Assembly (NCBI GenBank): GCA_050618055.1
Contig: JBNLVK010000161.1
Span: 1-5,195, forward strand
DNA length: 5,195 nucleotides
From: CALDCK01 sp050618055
GTDB taxonomy: Bacteria; Myxococcota_A; UBA9160; SMWR01
Direction of reading: 5' to 3'
Shown here: piece after piece, positions 1 to 5,195 of the stretch
Position numbering within the stretch: the stretch's first letter is position 1
How the letters are laid out: each line of letters begins with the position of its first letter
Notes under the pieces: model-generated
Told to the model about the DNA's origin: nothing
Database searches by the model: none
Seen by the model: only the letters and a program-made list of their open reading frames with translations
Position numbers and translations under genes: made by a program

Positions 1-31
1 CCATCCGGCGCCGCGGTAGACTCGCGGCCGC
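1..31 (+). other. Left-edge leader, possibly the last codons of an upstream gene
   Basis: Thirty-one bases precede holB. One frame (from base 2) reads five codons, HPAPR, then TAG at 17-19, so an upstream gene could end here 12 bp before holB. Thymidylate kinase (tmk) often sits directly before holB, which would fit, but five codons cannot identify a gene. No clear Shine-Dalgarno sequence or promoter is visible before the holB ATG. Confidence 0.25.
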
Positions 32-925
32 ATGGCCGGCCCCCTCGACCACGAAGACGCGGCGCTGCTTCGCAAGAGCCTGACGGCGGACCGCATCCAC
101 TCGGGCTACCTGCTGTCGGGTCCGGGCGACGCGCCCCGCGACGCGGCGGTCGCCTTCGTGCGCGGCCTCGTCTGCCGCGGCACGGCGGAGCGACCCTGCG
201 AGGCCTGCGACGGCTGCCGACGCTCCCAGCCGAAGGAGGACATCGTCCTCGACGGCACCGGCAAGAAGGGGCCCCTCTACCGCCACGTCGGCGACCACGC
301 CGACCTCTTCTTCGTGGAGCGCGGCGCCGACGACACCCGCGTGCGCATCGGTCAGGTGCGCGCGCTGCAACAGGCGCTGCGGCTGGCCTCGACCGAGGGC
401 GGACGCCGGGCGGCGATCGTGGCCGACGCCGAGTGGCTGAACCAGGAGGCGCAGAACGCGCTGCTGCGGCTGCTCGAGGAGCCGCCGCCCCAGACGACCC
501 TGGTGCTGGTCACCGCCAGCTCGTCCGGCCTGCTGGCGACGGTGCGCTCGCGCTGCCAGCGCGTGGTCTTCCACGCCGCCGAGACCAGCGTGCTCGACGG
601 CGAGGAGGGCGCCGAGATCGTGGCGCGGTTCGAGTCGATCGGAGCCGCCAGCGTGCCGGACCTGCTCGACTGGGCCGAGGAGTACCGCGGTGCGCGGGCC
701 GTCGCCGCGTCGCGGGTCGAAGGGCTGCTGGAGATCGGCTCCGCCTGGCTGCGCCGGCGGGTGGCCCTGCGCGTGGCCGACGGCACGACGCCGTCCGACG
801 TCGCCGGCGAGCTCTCGGCCAGCCGCGTGCTCTCCGACTGCCGCAAGTCGCTGGTGCAGCGCAACGCCAACCCGCAGATGGTGGCGGAGCGGGCGCTGCT
901 GGCCCTCCAGACCGTCGCCCGCTAG
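32..925 (+). CDS. holB: DNA polymerase III subunit delta' (clamp-loader subunit)
   Basis: This 297-residue protein is the delta-prime subunit of the replicative clamp loader. In the cytoplasm it joins delta and the DnaX (tau/gamma) subunits to open and load the beta sliding clamp. Visible features, in order: a degenerate P-loop (GPGDAPRDAAV, about 30-40) lacking the Walker A Gly-Lys-Thr/Ser; a four-cysteine zinc module (C48, C56, C59, C62) spaced as in E. coli HolB; AAA+ core segments WLNQEAQNALLRLLEEPPP (135-153) and the SRC motif (S173-R174-C175); and the typical C-terminal stretch RNANPQMVAERALL (277-290). Loss of ATP binding with retention of SRC is normal for delta-prime. Between C62 and the HADL segment (89-92), normally HPDL about eight residues after the cysteine, there are roughly 19 extra residues. 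The ATG at 32 gives a short N-terminus, but no better start is visible. The gene is first of a tight trio with tatD and suhB. Confidence 0.94.
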   Translation: MAGPLDHEDAALLRKSLTADRIHSGYLLSGPGDAPRDAAVAFVRGLVCRGTAERPCEACDGCRRSQPKEDIVLDGTGKKGPLYRHVGDHADLFFVERGADDTRVRIGQVRALQQALRLASTEGGRRAAIVADAEWLNQEAQNALLRLLEEPPPQTTLVLVTASSSGLLATVRSRCQRVVFHAAETSVLDGEEGAEIVARFESIGAASVPDLLDWAEEYRGARAVAASRVEGLLEIGSAWLRRRVALRVADGTTPSDVAGELSASRVLSDCRKSLVQRNANPQMVAERALLALQTVAR

Positions 926-930
926 CGCCC

Positions 931-1722
931 ATGTGGTTCGACAGCCATTGCCACATCACGGCCGACGCGTTCGCCGAAGACCGGGAGCAGGTGATCCAGC
1001 ACGCGGTGGACGAGGGCGTTCTGGGCTTCATCGCCATCGGATCGGGCTACGGCGTCGACGCCAACCGGCGCGCGGTGGAGATCGCGCAGCGCGACGAGCG
1101 GATCTTCGCCACGGTGGGCGTGCACCCGCACGAGGCGAAGGAGCTGGACGACGCGGGCCGCGCGCACCTGGAAGAGTGGCTCGACGCGCCGCGCGTGGTG
1201 GGTGTCGGCGAGGCGGGCCTCGACTACCACTACATGAACTCGCCGCGCGAGGTGCAGCGCCGGGTGTTCGCCGAGCAGGTGGCGACGGCCCGCCGGCGCG
1301 ACCTGCCGGTCTCGATCCACGTGCGCGGCGACGAGCCCGACGCCTTCGGCGAGATGCTCGACATCTGGAACGCCGAGGGTCACGGCGAGCTGGAGGGCGT
1401 GCTGCACTGCTACACCGGTTCGGAGGCGTTCGCGCGGCGCGCCATCGACGCCGGCTTCTACGTGTCCTTCTCGGGCATCCTCACCTTCAAGCGCGATCGC
1501 GGGCTGCGCGGCGTGGCCGCGGCATTGCCGCTGGAGCGGCTGATGGTCGAGACCGACGCGCCGCTGCTGGCGCCCGAGGGCCACCGCGGCCGGCGCAACG
1601 AGCCCGCGCGCGTGTCGCTGGTGGGCGAGACGCTGGCGGCGGTGCACGAGCGCCCCGTCGAAGAGGTGGCCCGGGTCACCACCGCCAACGCGCGGCGGCT
1701 GTTCCGACTGGAGGAATCGTGA
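931..1722 (+). CDS. tatD: TatD-family metal-dependent hydrolase (DNase)
   Basis: This 263-residue TIM-barrel amidohydrolase-like protein belongs to the TatD/YcfH/YjjV family. Characterised members are metal-dependent, cytoplasmic DNases (3'-5' exonuclease activity) linked to DNA repair and degradation. All signature motifs are present: DSHCH at 4-8 (ligands H6, H8), GVHPH at 63-67, GEAGLDYHY at 93-101 (E94), LPVSIHVR with H130, HCYTGS with H159, ETDAPLLAP at 207-215 (D209), and RRNEPA at 221-226. Length is normal (about 260). The ATG at 931 puts DSHCH two residues after Trp2, as expected for the family, so upward extensions of this frame into holB are rejected. It starts 5 nt after the holB stop, without an obvious Shine-Dalgarno sequence, so translational coupling to holB is likely. 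Nothing is missing from the active site. The exact paralogue and the in vivo substrate cannot be decided from sequence. Confidence 0.96.
   Translation: MWFDSHCHITADAFAEDREQVIQHAVDEGVLGFIAIGSGYGVDANRRAVEIAQRDERIFATVGVHPHEAKELDDAGRAHLEEWLDAPRVVGVGEAGLDYHYMNSPREVQRRVFAEQVATARRRDLPVSIHVRGDEPDAFGEMLDIWNAEGHGELEGVLHCYTGSEAFARRAIDAGFYVSFSGILTFKRDRGLRGVAAALPLERLMVETDAPLLAPEGHRGRRNEPARVSLVGETLAAVHERPVEEVARVTTANARRLFRLEES
1710..1715 (+). promoter_or_regulatory. Shine-Dalgarno site for the suhB-family gene
   Basis: GGAGGA lies inside the last codons of tatD, 3 nt before the GTG at 1719 (5 nt if only GGAG pairs). It supports that GTG over the alternative in-frame GTG at 1737, which lacks a comparable site. 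The spacing is rather short. Coupled re-initiation from the overlapping tatD stop probably also contributes. Confidence 0.5.
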
Positions 1723-2519
1723 GCGAGACCCTCGACGTGCGCGACCTGGCCGTGCGCCTGGCCCACGCGGCCGGTGCGATCCAGCGCGAGCGCTACGAGA
1801 CCGCCTTCCGCATCGACACGAAGAGCGCCTCGATCGACCTGGTGACCGAGGTCGACCACGCCTGCGAGGCGCTGATCGTCGAGACGCTCCGCCGCGAGCG
1901 TCCCGGCGACGCGATCCTGGCCGAGGAGGGCGGCGGCGAGGACCGGGACGACGCCGACTGGCGCTGGGTGATCGATCCGCTGGACGGCACCATGAACTAC
2001 GCCCACGGCTACCCCCGCTTCTGCGTCTCGATCGGCGTCGAGCGCCGCGGCGGCGACGGCGGGCGGAGCGCCGAGGTGGGCGTCGTCTACGACCCGCTGC
2101 TCGACGAGCTGTTCTGCGCGGTGCGCGGCGGCGGCGCCACCCTCGGCGACCGGCCGATCCGGGTCTCGCAGGAGGCGGAGCTCGGCCGCGCTCTGCTGGC
2201 CACCGGCTTCGCCTACGACGTCCACCGCAGCCACGACGACAACGTCGACCACTTCGCCCACTTCGTGAAGCGCGCCCGCGGGCTGCGTCGCGACGGCAGC
2301 GCCGCCCTCGACCTGTGCTACGTGGCCGCCGGACGTCTCGACGGCTACTGGGAGCTGAAGCTCCACCCCTGGGACGTGTGCGCCGGCAACCTGATCGTCG
2401 AGGAGGCCGGCGGACGCATCAGCGACTTCCACGGCCGCCCCGCCAACGGCGACGGCCTGCGCACCGTCGCCAGCAACGGCCAGCTGCACGACGCCATGAT
2501 CGAGGTGCTCCGGGTCTAG
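1719..2519 (+). CDS. suhB: Inositol monophosphatase family protein (SuhB-like)
   Basis: This 266-residue Mg-dependent, Li-sensitive type phosphatase belongs to the inositol monophosphatase superfamily. The likely reaction is hydrolysis of myo-inositol-1-phosphate or a similar sugar/polyol phosphate in the cytoplasm. Metal-site motifs are intact: LAEEGG (E69/E70 at 67-72), WVIDPLDGTMNYAHGYP at 83-99 (D86, D89, T91), and WDVCAGNLIVEEAGG at 218-232 (D219). The family segments DLVTEVD (40-46) and GSAALDLCYVAAGRLDGYWE (193-212) are also present. Length matches the family. The start is GTG at 1719, overlapping the tatD stop by 4 nt (GTGA) behind a GGAGGA site; the next in-frame ATG is at residue 92, far too late. 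E. coli SuhB also works in rRNA transcription antitermination, but whether that applies here cannot be read from sequence. Relatives such as CysQ/BPNT or FBPase-like enzymes are less likely given the match to the IMPase motifs. Confidence 0.94.
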   Translation: MSETLDVRDLAVRLAHAAGAIQRERYETAFRIDTKSASIDLVTEVDHACEALIVETLRRERPGDAILAEEGGGEDRDDADWRWVIDPLDGTMNYAHGYPRFCVSIGVERRGGDGGRSAEVGVVYDPLLDELFCAVRGGGATLGDRPIRVSQEAELGRALLATGFAYDVHRSHDDNVDHFAHFVKRARGLRRDGSAALDLCYVAAGRLDGYWELKLHPWDVCAGNLIVEEAGGRISDFHGRPANGDGLRTVASNGQLHDAMIEVLRV

Positions 2520-2526
2520 GGCGTGC
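2520..2526. other. 7-bp convergent intergenic gap
   Basis: Only seven bases separate the suhB TAG (2517-2519) from the TAG of the opposing DUF4340 gene (2527-2529 on the minus strand). I see no GC-rich hairpin followed by a T-run on either strand here. Termination must be Rho-type, occur inside coding sequence, or rely on converging polymerases. Confidence 0.85.
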
Positions 2527-4056
2527 CTACGGGCTCTCTTCGCTCGGGGTCAGGAAGTCGGGGCCGTTGCCGGGCTCGCCCTCGGGCTCGACCCCGGCAC
2601 CGGGCTCCTCGCCGCCCAGGAAGCGGTTGCGGAACGCCTCGAGGCTCACGGGCACGTGCTCGGCCAGCTCGTAGCCGAGCCGGTAGACGGCCGGGTCGCC
2701 GGCGGCGCGCGCCACGATCCACTCGGAGCCCTCGACGTCGCCCAGGTGGATCTCGGCCAGACGCGGCAGCCCGGCGCCCTCCTCCGCGTCCGCGGGGGCC
2801 TCGGCGAAGACGGTCAGGATCGTGCGCGGCGGCGCCAGCCCCAGGGCCTGGAGTTCCTCTTCACTCGCGCTCTCGGACACGATGTCCTTCGCCTCCAGCG
2901 TCGCAAGCTCCGACACCAGGCGCGCCACCTTGCCCGGCGCCAGGGCCTCCGGGCTCGACTCCCAGCCGTCGTCGCCGCGCACGGCGGTCACCGCCACCGG
3001 ATCGCCCTGCGCCGGGTGGAAGAAGAAGTCGACCTGGGCCGCCTCGGTGAGGGCGAAGTCGGACAGCCGCTTGAAGCGGTACGCCACCACCTCGCGCGGG
3101 AAGTCGGACAGGCGCTCGGCGGGGACGGTGTAGAGCGACGGGTGCGCGCCCTGCACCAGGCGCTTGTCGCCCTCGTGGAGCGGACCCACGCGCAGGCTCC
3201 ACGTCGGCGCCGCGTCGTCGCCCTCGCCGGCGGCTCCGTGCAGCACCACCGCGTACTCGGGCTCGGCGAAGCCGGCGAGCACCTCGTCCGTAGGCTCGTC
3301 GACGAAGCCGTCGGCGCGCAGGAAGGCCAGGTTCGACAGCAGGCCCTCCACCGTCTCGTCGTCGGCGCGGCCGTCGAGGGGCTCGGAGAGGCGCCAGGTC
3401 GAGGCCTCCTCCGCCGCATCCTCCTCCTCCGCGTCGCCGGCCGGCGGTGCCGATCGCACCAGCGTGACGCCGCCGCCGGGCCAGCGCGCCTCGACGCGCT
3501 CGACCGCCGAGGTGTCCACGTCCAGGATGCGCCGCTCGCGCAGGTCGGTGAGCGACTTGTCGAAGCTGGTGGCGCGGTAGGTGGCGATGGTCACCACGTC
3601 GTCGCGCCCCTCCACCTGGGCGTAGGAGTTCGAGCCGATCGGCGTCTTGTCGCCGACGCGCAGCGCGTGCTCCTCGCCGTCGGCGCGGAAGCGCACCACG
3701 CGCGCCCCGTCGGCCAGGCCGTACTCCTCCGGCCCCGCCGGATCCTCCAGCACGAGCTCGCTGGCCAGCTCGGCCAGGTTCGACGCCAGGCCGTCGGCGG
3801 CGAAGGCGTCGGCCGGGAAGCGCAGGGGCTCGGCGAGCGTCCAGCCCGTCTCGCTCCGCTCGAGACGCGCCGCCACGCCGTCGCGCGTGTCCAGCGACAC
3901 CGACTCGACGGCCTCCGCCTCCAGTCCCGGGAACAGCAGCTTCTCGGCGGCCTCCGCCTCCAGCCGCCCCTCCTCGCCCTCGATCTCGTAGAACCAGACG
4001 AAGGCGCCGAGCGCCAGCGTCACGAGCAGCAGGATGCCGGTGGTACGCGGGTTCAT
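2527..4056 (-). CDS. Membrane-anchored DUF4340 protein with three internal modules
   Basis: This 509-residue protein of unknown biochemical function resembles the DUF4340 family, which commonly follows GldG-like genes in ABC-transporter loci. A short basic N-terminus (MNPR) precedes one hydrophobic segment (about 6-23, GILLLVTLALGAFVWFY) with no cleavage site. This predicts an N-in anchor with about 485 residues outside the cytoplasmic membrane. The exported part contains three similar modules, about 50-183, 184-337 and 338-480. Each has a W-x-x-(S/E)-P-like opening (W72, W221, W365), a helix such as LLSNLAFL (239-246), a glycine/proline turn (EYGLADG, AGFAEPE, LGLAPPR), a strand ending in GD or GP, and a VYRL/LYTV/VVTI strand. 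Acidic low-complexity inserts occur at 208-219 and 275-283, and a Gly/Glu/Pro-rich tail runs over 481-509. ATG 4056 has a Shine-Dalgarno site and lies 10 nt after the gldG-like stop, indicating one operon. A role with the neighbouring transporter is inferred from context only. Confidence 0.88.
   Translation of the reverse strand: MNPRTTGILLLVTLALGAFVWFYEIEGEEGRLEAEAAEKLLFPGLEAEAVESVSLDTRDGVAARLERSETGWTLAEPLRFPADAFAADGLASNLAELASELVLEDPAGPEEYGLADGARVVRFRADGEEHALRVGDKTPIGSNSYAQVEGRDDVVTIATYRATSFDKSLTDLRERRILDVDTSAVERVEARWPGGGVTLVRSAPPAGDAEEEDAAEEASTWRLSEPLDGRADDETVEGLLSNLAFLRADGFVDEPTDEVLAGFAEPEYAVVLHGAAGEGDDAAPTWSLRVGPLHEGDKRLVQGAHPSLYTVPAERLSDFPREVVAYRFKRLSDFALTEAAQVDFFFHPAQGDPVAVTAVRGDDGWESSPEALAPGKVARLVSELATLEAKDIVSESASEEELQALGLAPPRTILTVFAEAPADAEEGAGLPRLAEIHLGDVEGSEWIVARAAGDPAVYRLGYELAEHVPVSLEAFRNRFLGGEEPGAGVEPEGEPGNGPDFLTPSEESP
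3909..3963. repeat. 16-bp direct repeat inside the DUF4340 gene
   Basis: CGGCCTCCGCCTCCAG occurs at 3909-3924 and again at 3948-3963, 39 bp apart and in the same reading frame. On the minus strand both copies encode LEAEA, residues 32-36 and 45-49 of the DUF4340 protein, just outside its membrane anchor. It may reflect local slippage or simply biased codon use in a Leu/Glu/Ala-rich helix. Confidence 0.6.
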
Positions 4057-4060
4057 GTCG

Positions 4061-4068
4061 CCCCCTTC
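4061..4068 (-). promoter_or_regulatory. Shine-Dalgarno site for the DUF4340 gene
   Basis: On the minus strand GAAGGGGG precedes the ATG at 4056-4054 by 4 nt (7 nt from the AAGG core). It overlaps the stop codon of the upstream gldG-like gene (4069-4067). It supports this start and suggests coupled translation of the pair. Confidence 0.55.
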
Positions 4069-5107
4069 AGCCCGTGGGGTTGCGGCGCGACCACCAGGTG
4101 AAGACGCCGAGCACGGCGATCGCCTCGGGCAGCACGAACAGCGAGAGCTGCCGGATGTTGCTGAACTGCTCGTTGGACAGCTGGAAGCGCGACGCCCGCG
4201 ACTGGTTGGGCCGCACGCTGATGGCCTCGACGTCGCCGATCAGCCAGTTGACCGTGTTCACGAACAGGTCGCGGTTGCGGTAGGCGGTGATGTACTCGTT
4301 CGAGGCGAAGTCGGCGTCGCCGTAGACGGCGAGCCGCGGATCGGCCGGGGCCTCCTCCTCGCCTGCGTCGCCGTCGGCGTCGCCGTTCAGGACCTCGATC
4401 GTCGGCCTTCCGGCCACGGCCACCACCACCGGACCGAGCCGGTCGCCCGGGTCCGGCGACACCTTCTGTTCGGTGTCGAGCAGCAGCAGGTCGGTCTCGC
4501 CCCAGGACGAGTCGCTGGTGGACACCAGGTCGCTGAAGCCGGCGTCCCCCTCGACGCTGCGCACCTCGTGGAACAGCGAAGGCTCGCGCAGGTCGGCGGT
4601 GATCTCGTGGGTCGAGTCGTAGCTGGCGGCGAAGGGCGACATGGCCCGGCCGAACATGGCCAGCGTGCGGTCGATCACCACGTCGTCGCCGAGCGTGGCG
4701 CCCCAGGAGGCCAGGCGATCGACCAGCAGCCCCCGCACCCGCGGATCGACCATGGCCAGCACCGCCCCGCCGCGCGCCAGGTAGCGCTCGAGGGCCGCGT
4801 ACTCCACGTCGAGCAGCCCGCGCCGGGGTCCGGCCAGCACCACCACGTCGGCGTCGTCGGGCACCTCGCCCGTGGCGGCCAGCAGCAGCTTCTCGACCCG
4901 GTAGTTCTCGTTGCGCAGCGCGTCCGCCGCCAGGCCGAAGCCGGTGCGGGCGTCGCCGTTCTCGCCGTCCACGGCCCGCTCGCCGTGACCCTCGATGAAG
5001 TAGACCACCTTCTCGCCGGTGCGGGTGAGCTTCACGATGGCGTTGGTGAGCGCCGGCTCCGACACCTCGGTCACGTTGACCGTGTCGTCGCCGATGGACA
5101 TGTGGAT
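4067..5107 (-). CDS. GldG-like ABC-transporter auxiliary protein, 5'-truncated
   Basis: About 346 genuine C-terminal residues of a GldG-like protein (ABC-type uncharacterised transport system family) are present. Such proteins are membrane-anchored, largely periplasmic partners of an ABC ATPase and permease; in Bacteroidetes the system serves gliding, while elsewhere the cargo is unknown. In the sequence: VTEVSEPALTNAIVKLTR, then a conserved VVYFIEGHGER strand-turn about 15-25 residues later, then a Rossmann-like region (DADVVVLAGPRRGL, YLARGGAVLAMVDPR). Near the C-terminus are VYGDADFASN and NRDLFVNTVNWLIGD, and one membrane helix (LSLFVLPEAIAVLGVFTWW) before a basic tail (SRRNPTG). An acidic insert (NGDADGDAGEEEAPADP) lies before VYGDADF. 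Typical relatives are well over 400 residues with an N-terminal membrane segment, which is missing here. The frame stays open to a GTG at 5182, but the first 25 codons lie in the inverted copy (5108-5195) and are not genuine, so the gene is annotated as partial. Confidence 0.85.
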   Translation of the reverse strand: MHMSIGDDTVNVTEVSEPALTNAIVKLTRTGEKVVYFIEGHGERAVDGENGDARTGFGLAADALRNENYRVEKLLLAATGEVPDDADVVVLAGPRRGLLDVEYAALERYLARGGAVLAMVDPRVRGLLVDRLASWGATLGDDVVIDRTLAMFGRAMSPFAASYDSTHEITADLREPSLFHEVRSVEGDAGFSDLVSTSDSSWGETDLLLLDTEQKVSPDPGDRLGPVVVAVAGRPTIEVLNGDADGDAGEEEAPADPRLAVYGDADFASNEYITAYRNRDLFVNTVNWLIGDVEAISVRPNQSRASRFQLSNEQFSNIRQLSLFVLPEAIAVLGVFTWWSRRNPTG

Positions 5108-5195
5108 GAGCCGGCGCTCACCAACGCCATCGTGAAGCTCACCCGCACCGGCGAGAAGGTGGTCTACTTCATCGAGGGTCACGGCGAGCGGGCCG
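4972..5195. repeat. Perfect 88-bp inverted repeat at the window end, probable fold-back artefact
   Basis: The arm 5108-5195 is the exact reverse complement of 4972-5059 (88 of 88 bases), with a 48-nt loop at 5060-5107. Pairing stops abruptly at the loop and runs unbroken to the last base. Both arms code for the same GldG peptide: read on the + strand, the outer arm gives PALTNAIVKLTR and then VVYFIEGHGER. A perfect inverted duplication of an in-gene coding segment ending exactly at the sequence end is typical of a chimeric fold-back read or misjoined contig end. A real inverted duplication is possible but less likely. Confidence 0.95.

Noticed and set aside
61..92. Degenerate P-loop in holB as a sign of a broken gene
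   Set aside because: Delta-prime subunits, including E. coli HolB, naturally lack a working Walker A motif; the rest of the protein is intact.
433..930. Upstream extension of the tatD frame into holB
   Set aside because: The extra N-terminus is low-complexity Arg/Ala/Gly and overlaps holB fully. The metal motif DSHCH sits at residues 4-8 when the ATG at 931 is used, as expected for the family.
690..1718. Upstream extension of the suhB frame through tatD
   Set aside because: The translation is Arg/Ala/Gly shadow sequence; family similarity begins only after the GTG at 1719, which has a GGAGGA site.
1458..2489. Long open frame (343 codons) on the - strand opposite tatD/suhB
   Set aside because: Ala/Val/Asp-rich translation without motifs; tatD and suhB on the + strand carry complete catalytic motifs over the same bases.
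2517..2529. TAGG...CCTA palindrome between the convergent stop codons as a terminator
   Set aside because: The stem is only four base pairs and follows automatically from two opposing TAG stops flanked by G/C; there is no T-run.
2656..4101. Long open frame (481 codons) on the + strand opposite the DUF4340 gene
   Set aside because: It is an antisense shadow typical of high-GC DNA: Arg/Gly/Val/His-rich, with no recognisable motif, and it runs into the gldG-like gene. The minus-strand gene has a clear membrane anchor, modules, a ribosome binding site and operon context.
4972..5195. Inverted repeat as a regulatory hairpin, transposon end or origin
   Set aside because: Both arms are ordinary gldG-like coding sequence, the match is perfect to the last base, and there is no transposase or iteron. 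A fold-back artefact explains all of this more simply.

Overview
The window is about 70% G+C and densely coding. It holds five protein genes in two convergent blocks. It looks like chromosomal housekeeping DNA from a high-GC Gram-negative bacterium. The pairing of a GldG-like protein with a DUF4340 protein and the style of the delta-prime subunit suggest a Myxococcota/Deltaproteobacteria-like or related uncultured lineage. That placement is an inference and is not firm. There are no RNA genes, insertion sequences, phage genes or CRISPR arrays.

Left block, + strand, 32-2519: holB (clamp-loader delta-prime subunit), tatD (metal-dependent nuclease) and a suhB/inositol monophosphatase-family phosphatase. 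The spacing is very tight: a 5-nt gap between holB and tatD, then a 4-nt stop/start overlap between tatD and suhB. The three are almost certainly one operon whose promoter lies left of the window.

Right block, - strand, 5107-2527: a 5'-truncated GldG-like ABC-transporter auxiliary protein, followed after 10 nt by a membrane-anchored DUF4340 protein. In such loci the ABC ATPase and permease genes usually lie just upstream, here beyond the right edge. The two blocks converge with only 7 bp between their stop codons.

The most notable structural feature is at the right end. Positions 5108-5195 are an exact reverse complement of 4972-5059, giving 88-bp perfect arms around a 48-nt loop. Both arms encode the same GldG peptide, and the repeat runs to the very last base. 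This is best read as a fold-back (chimeric or assembly) artefact at a contig end. The apparent GldG start codon in the outer arm is therefore not real, and the genuine gene is cut at about 5107. I found no convincing new biological system. The points worth a second look are this artefact, an insertion in the delta-prime zinc module, and the threefold internal repeat of the DUF4340 protein.
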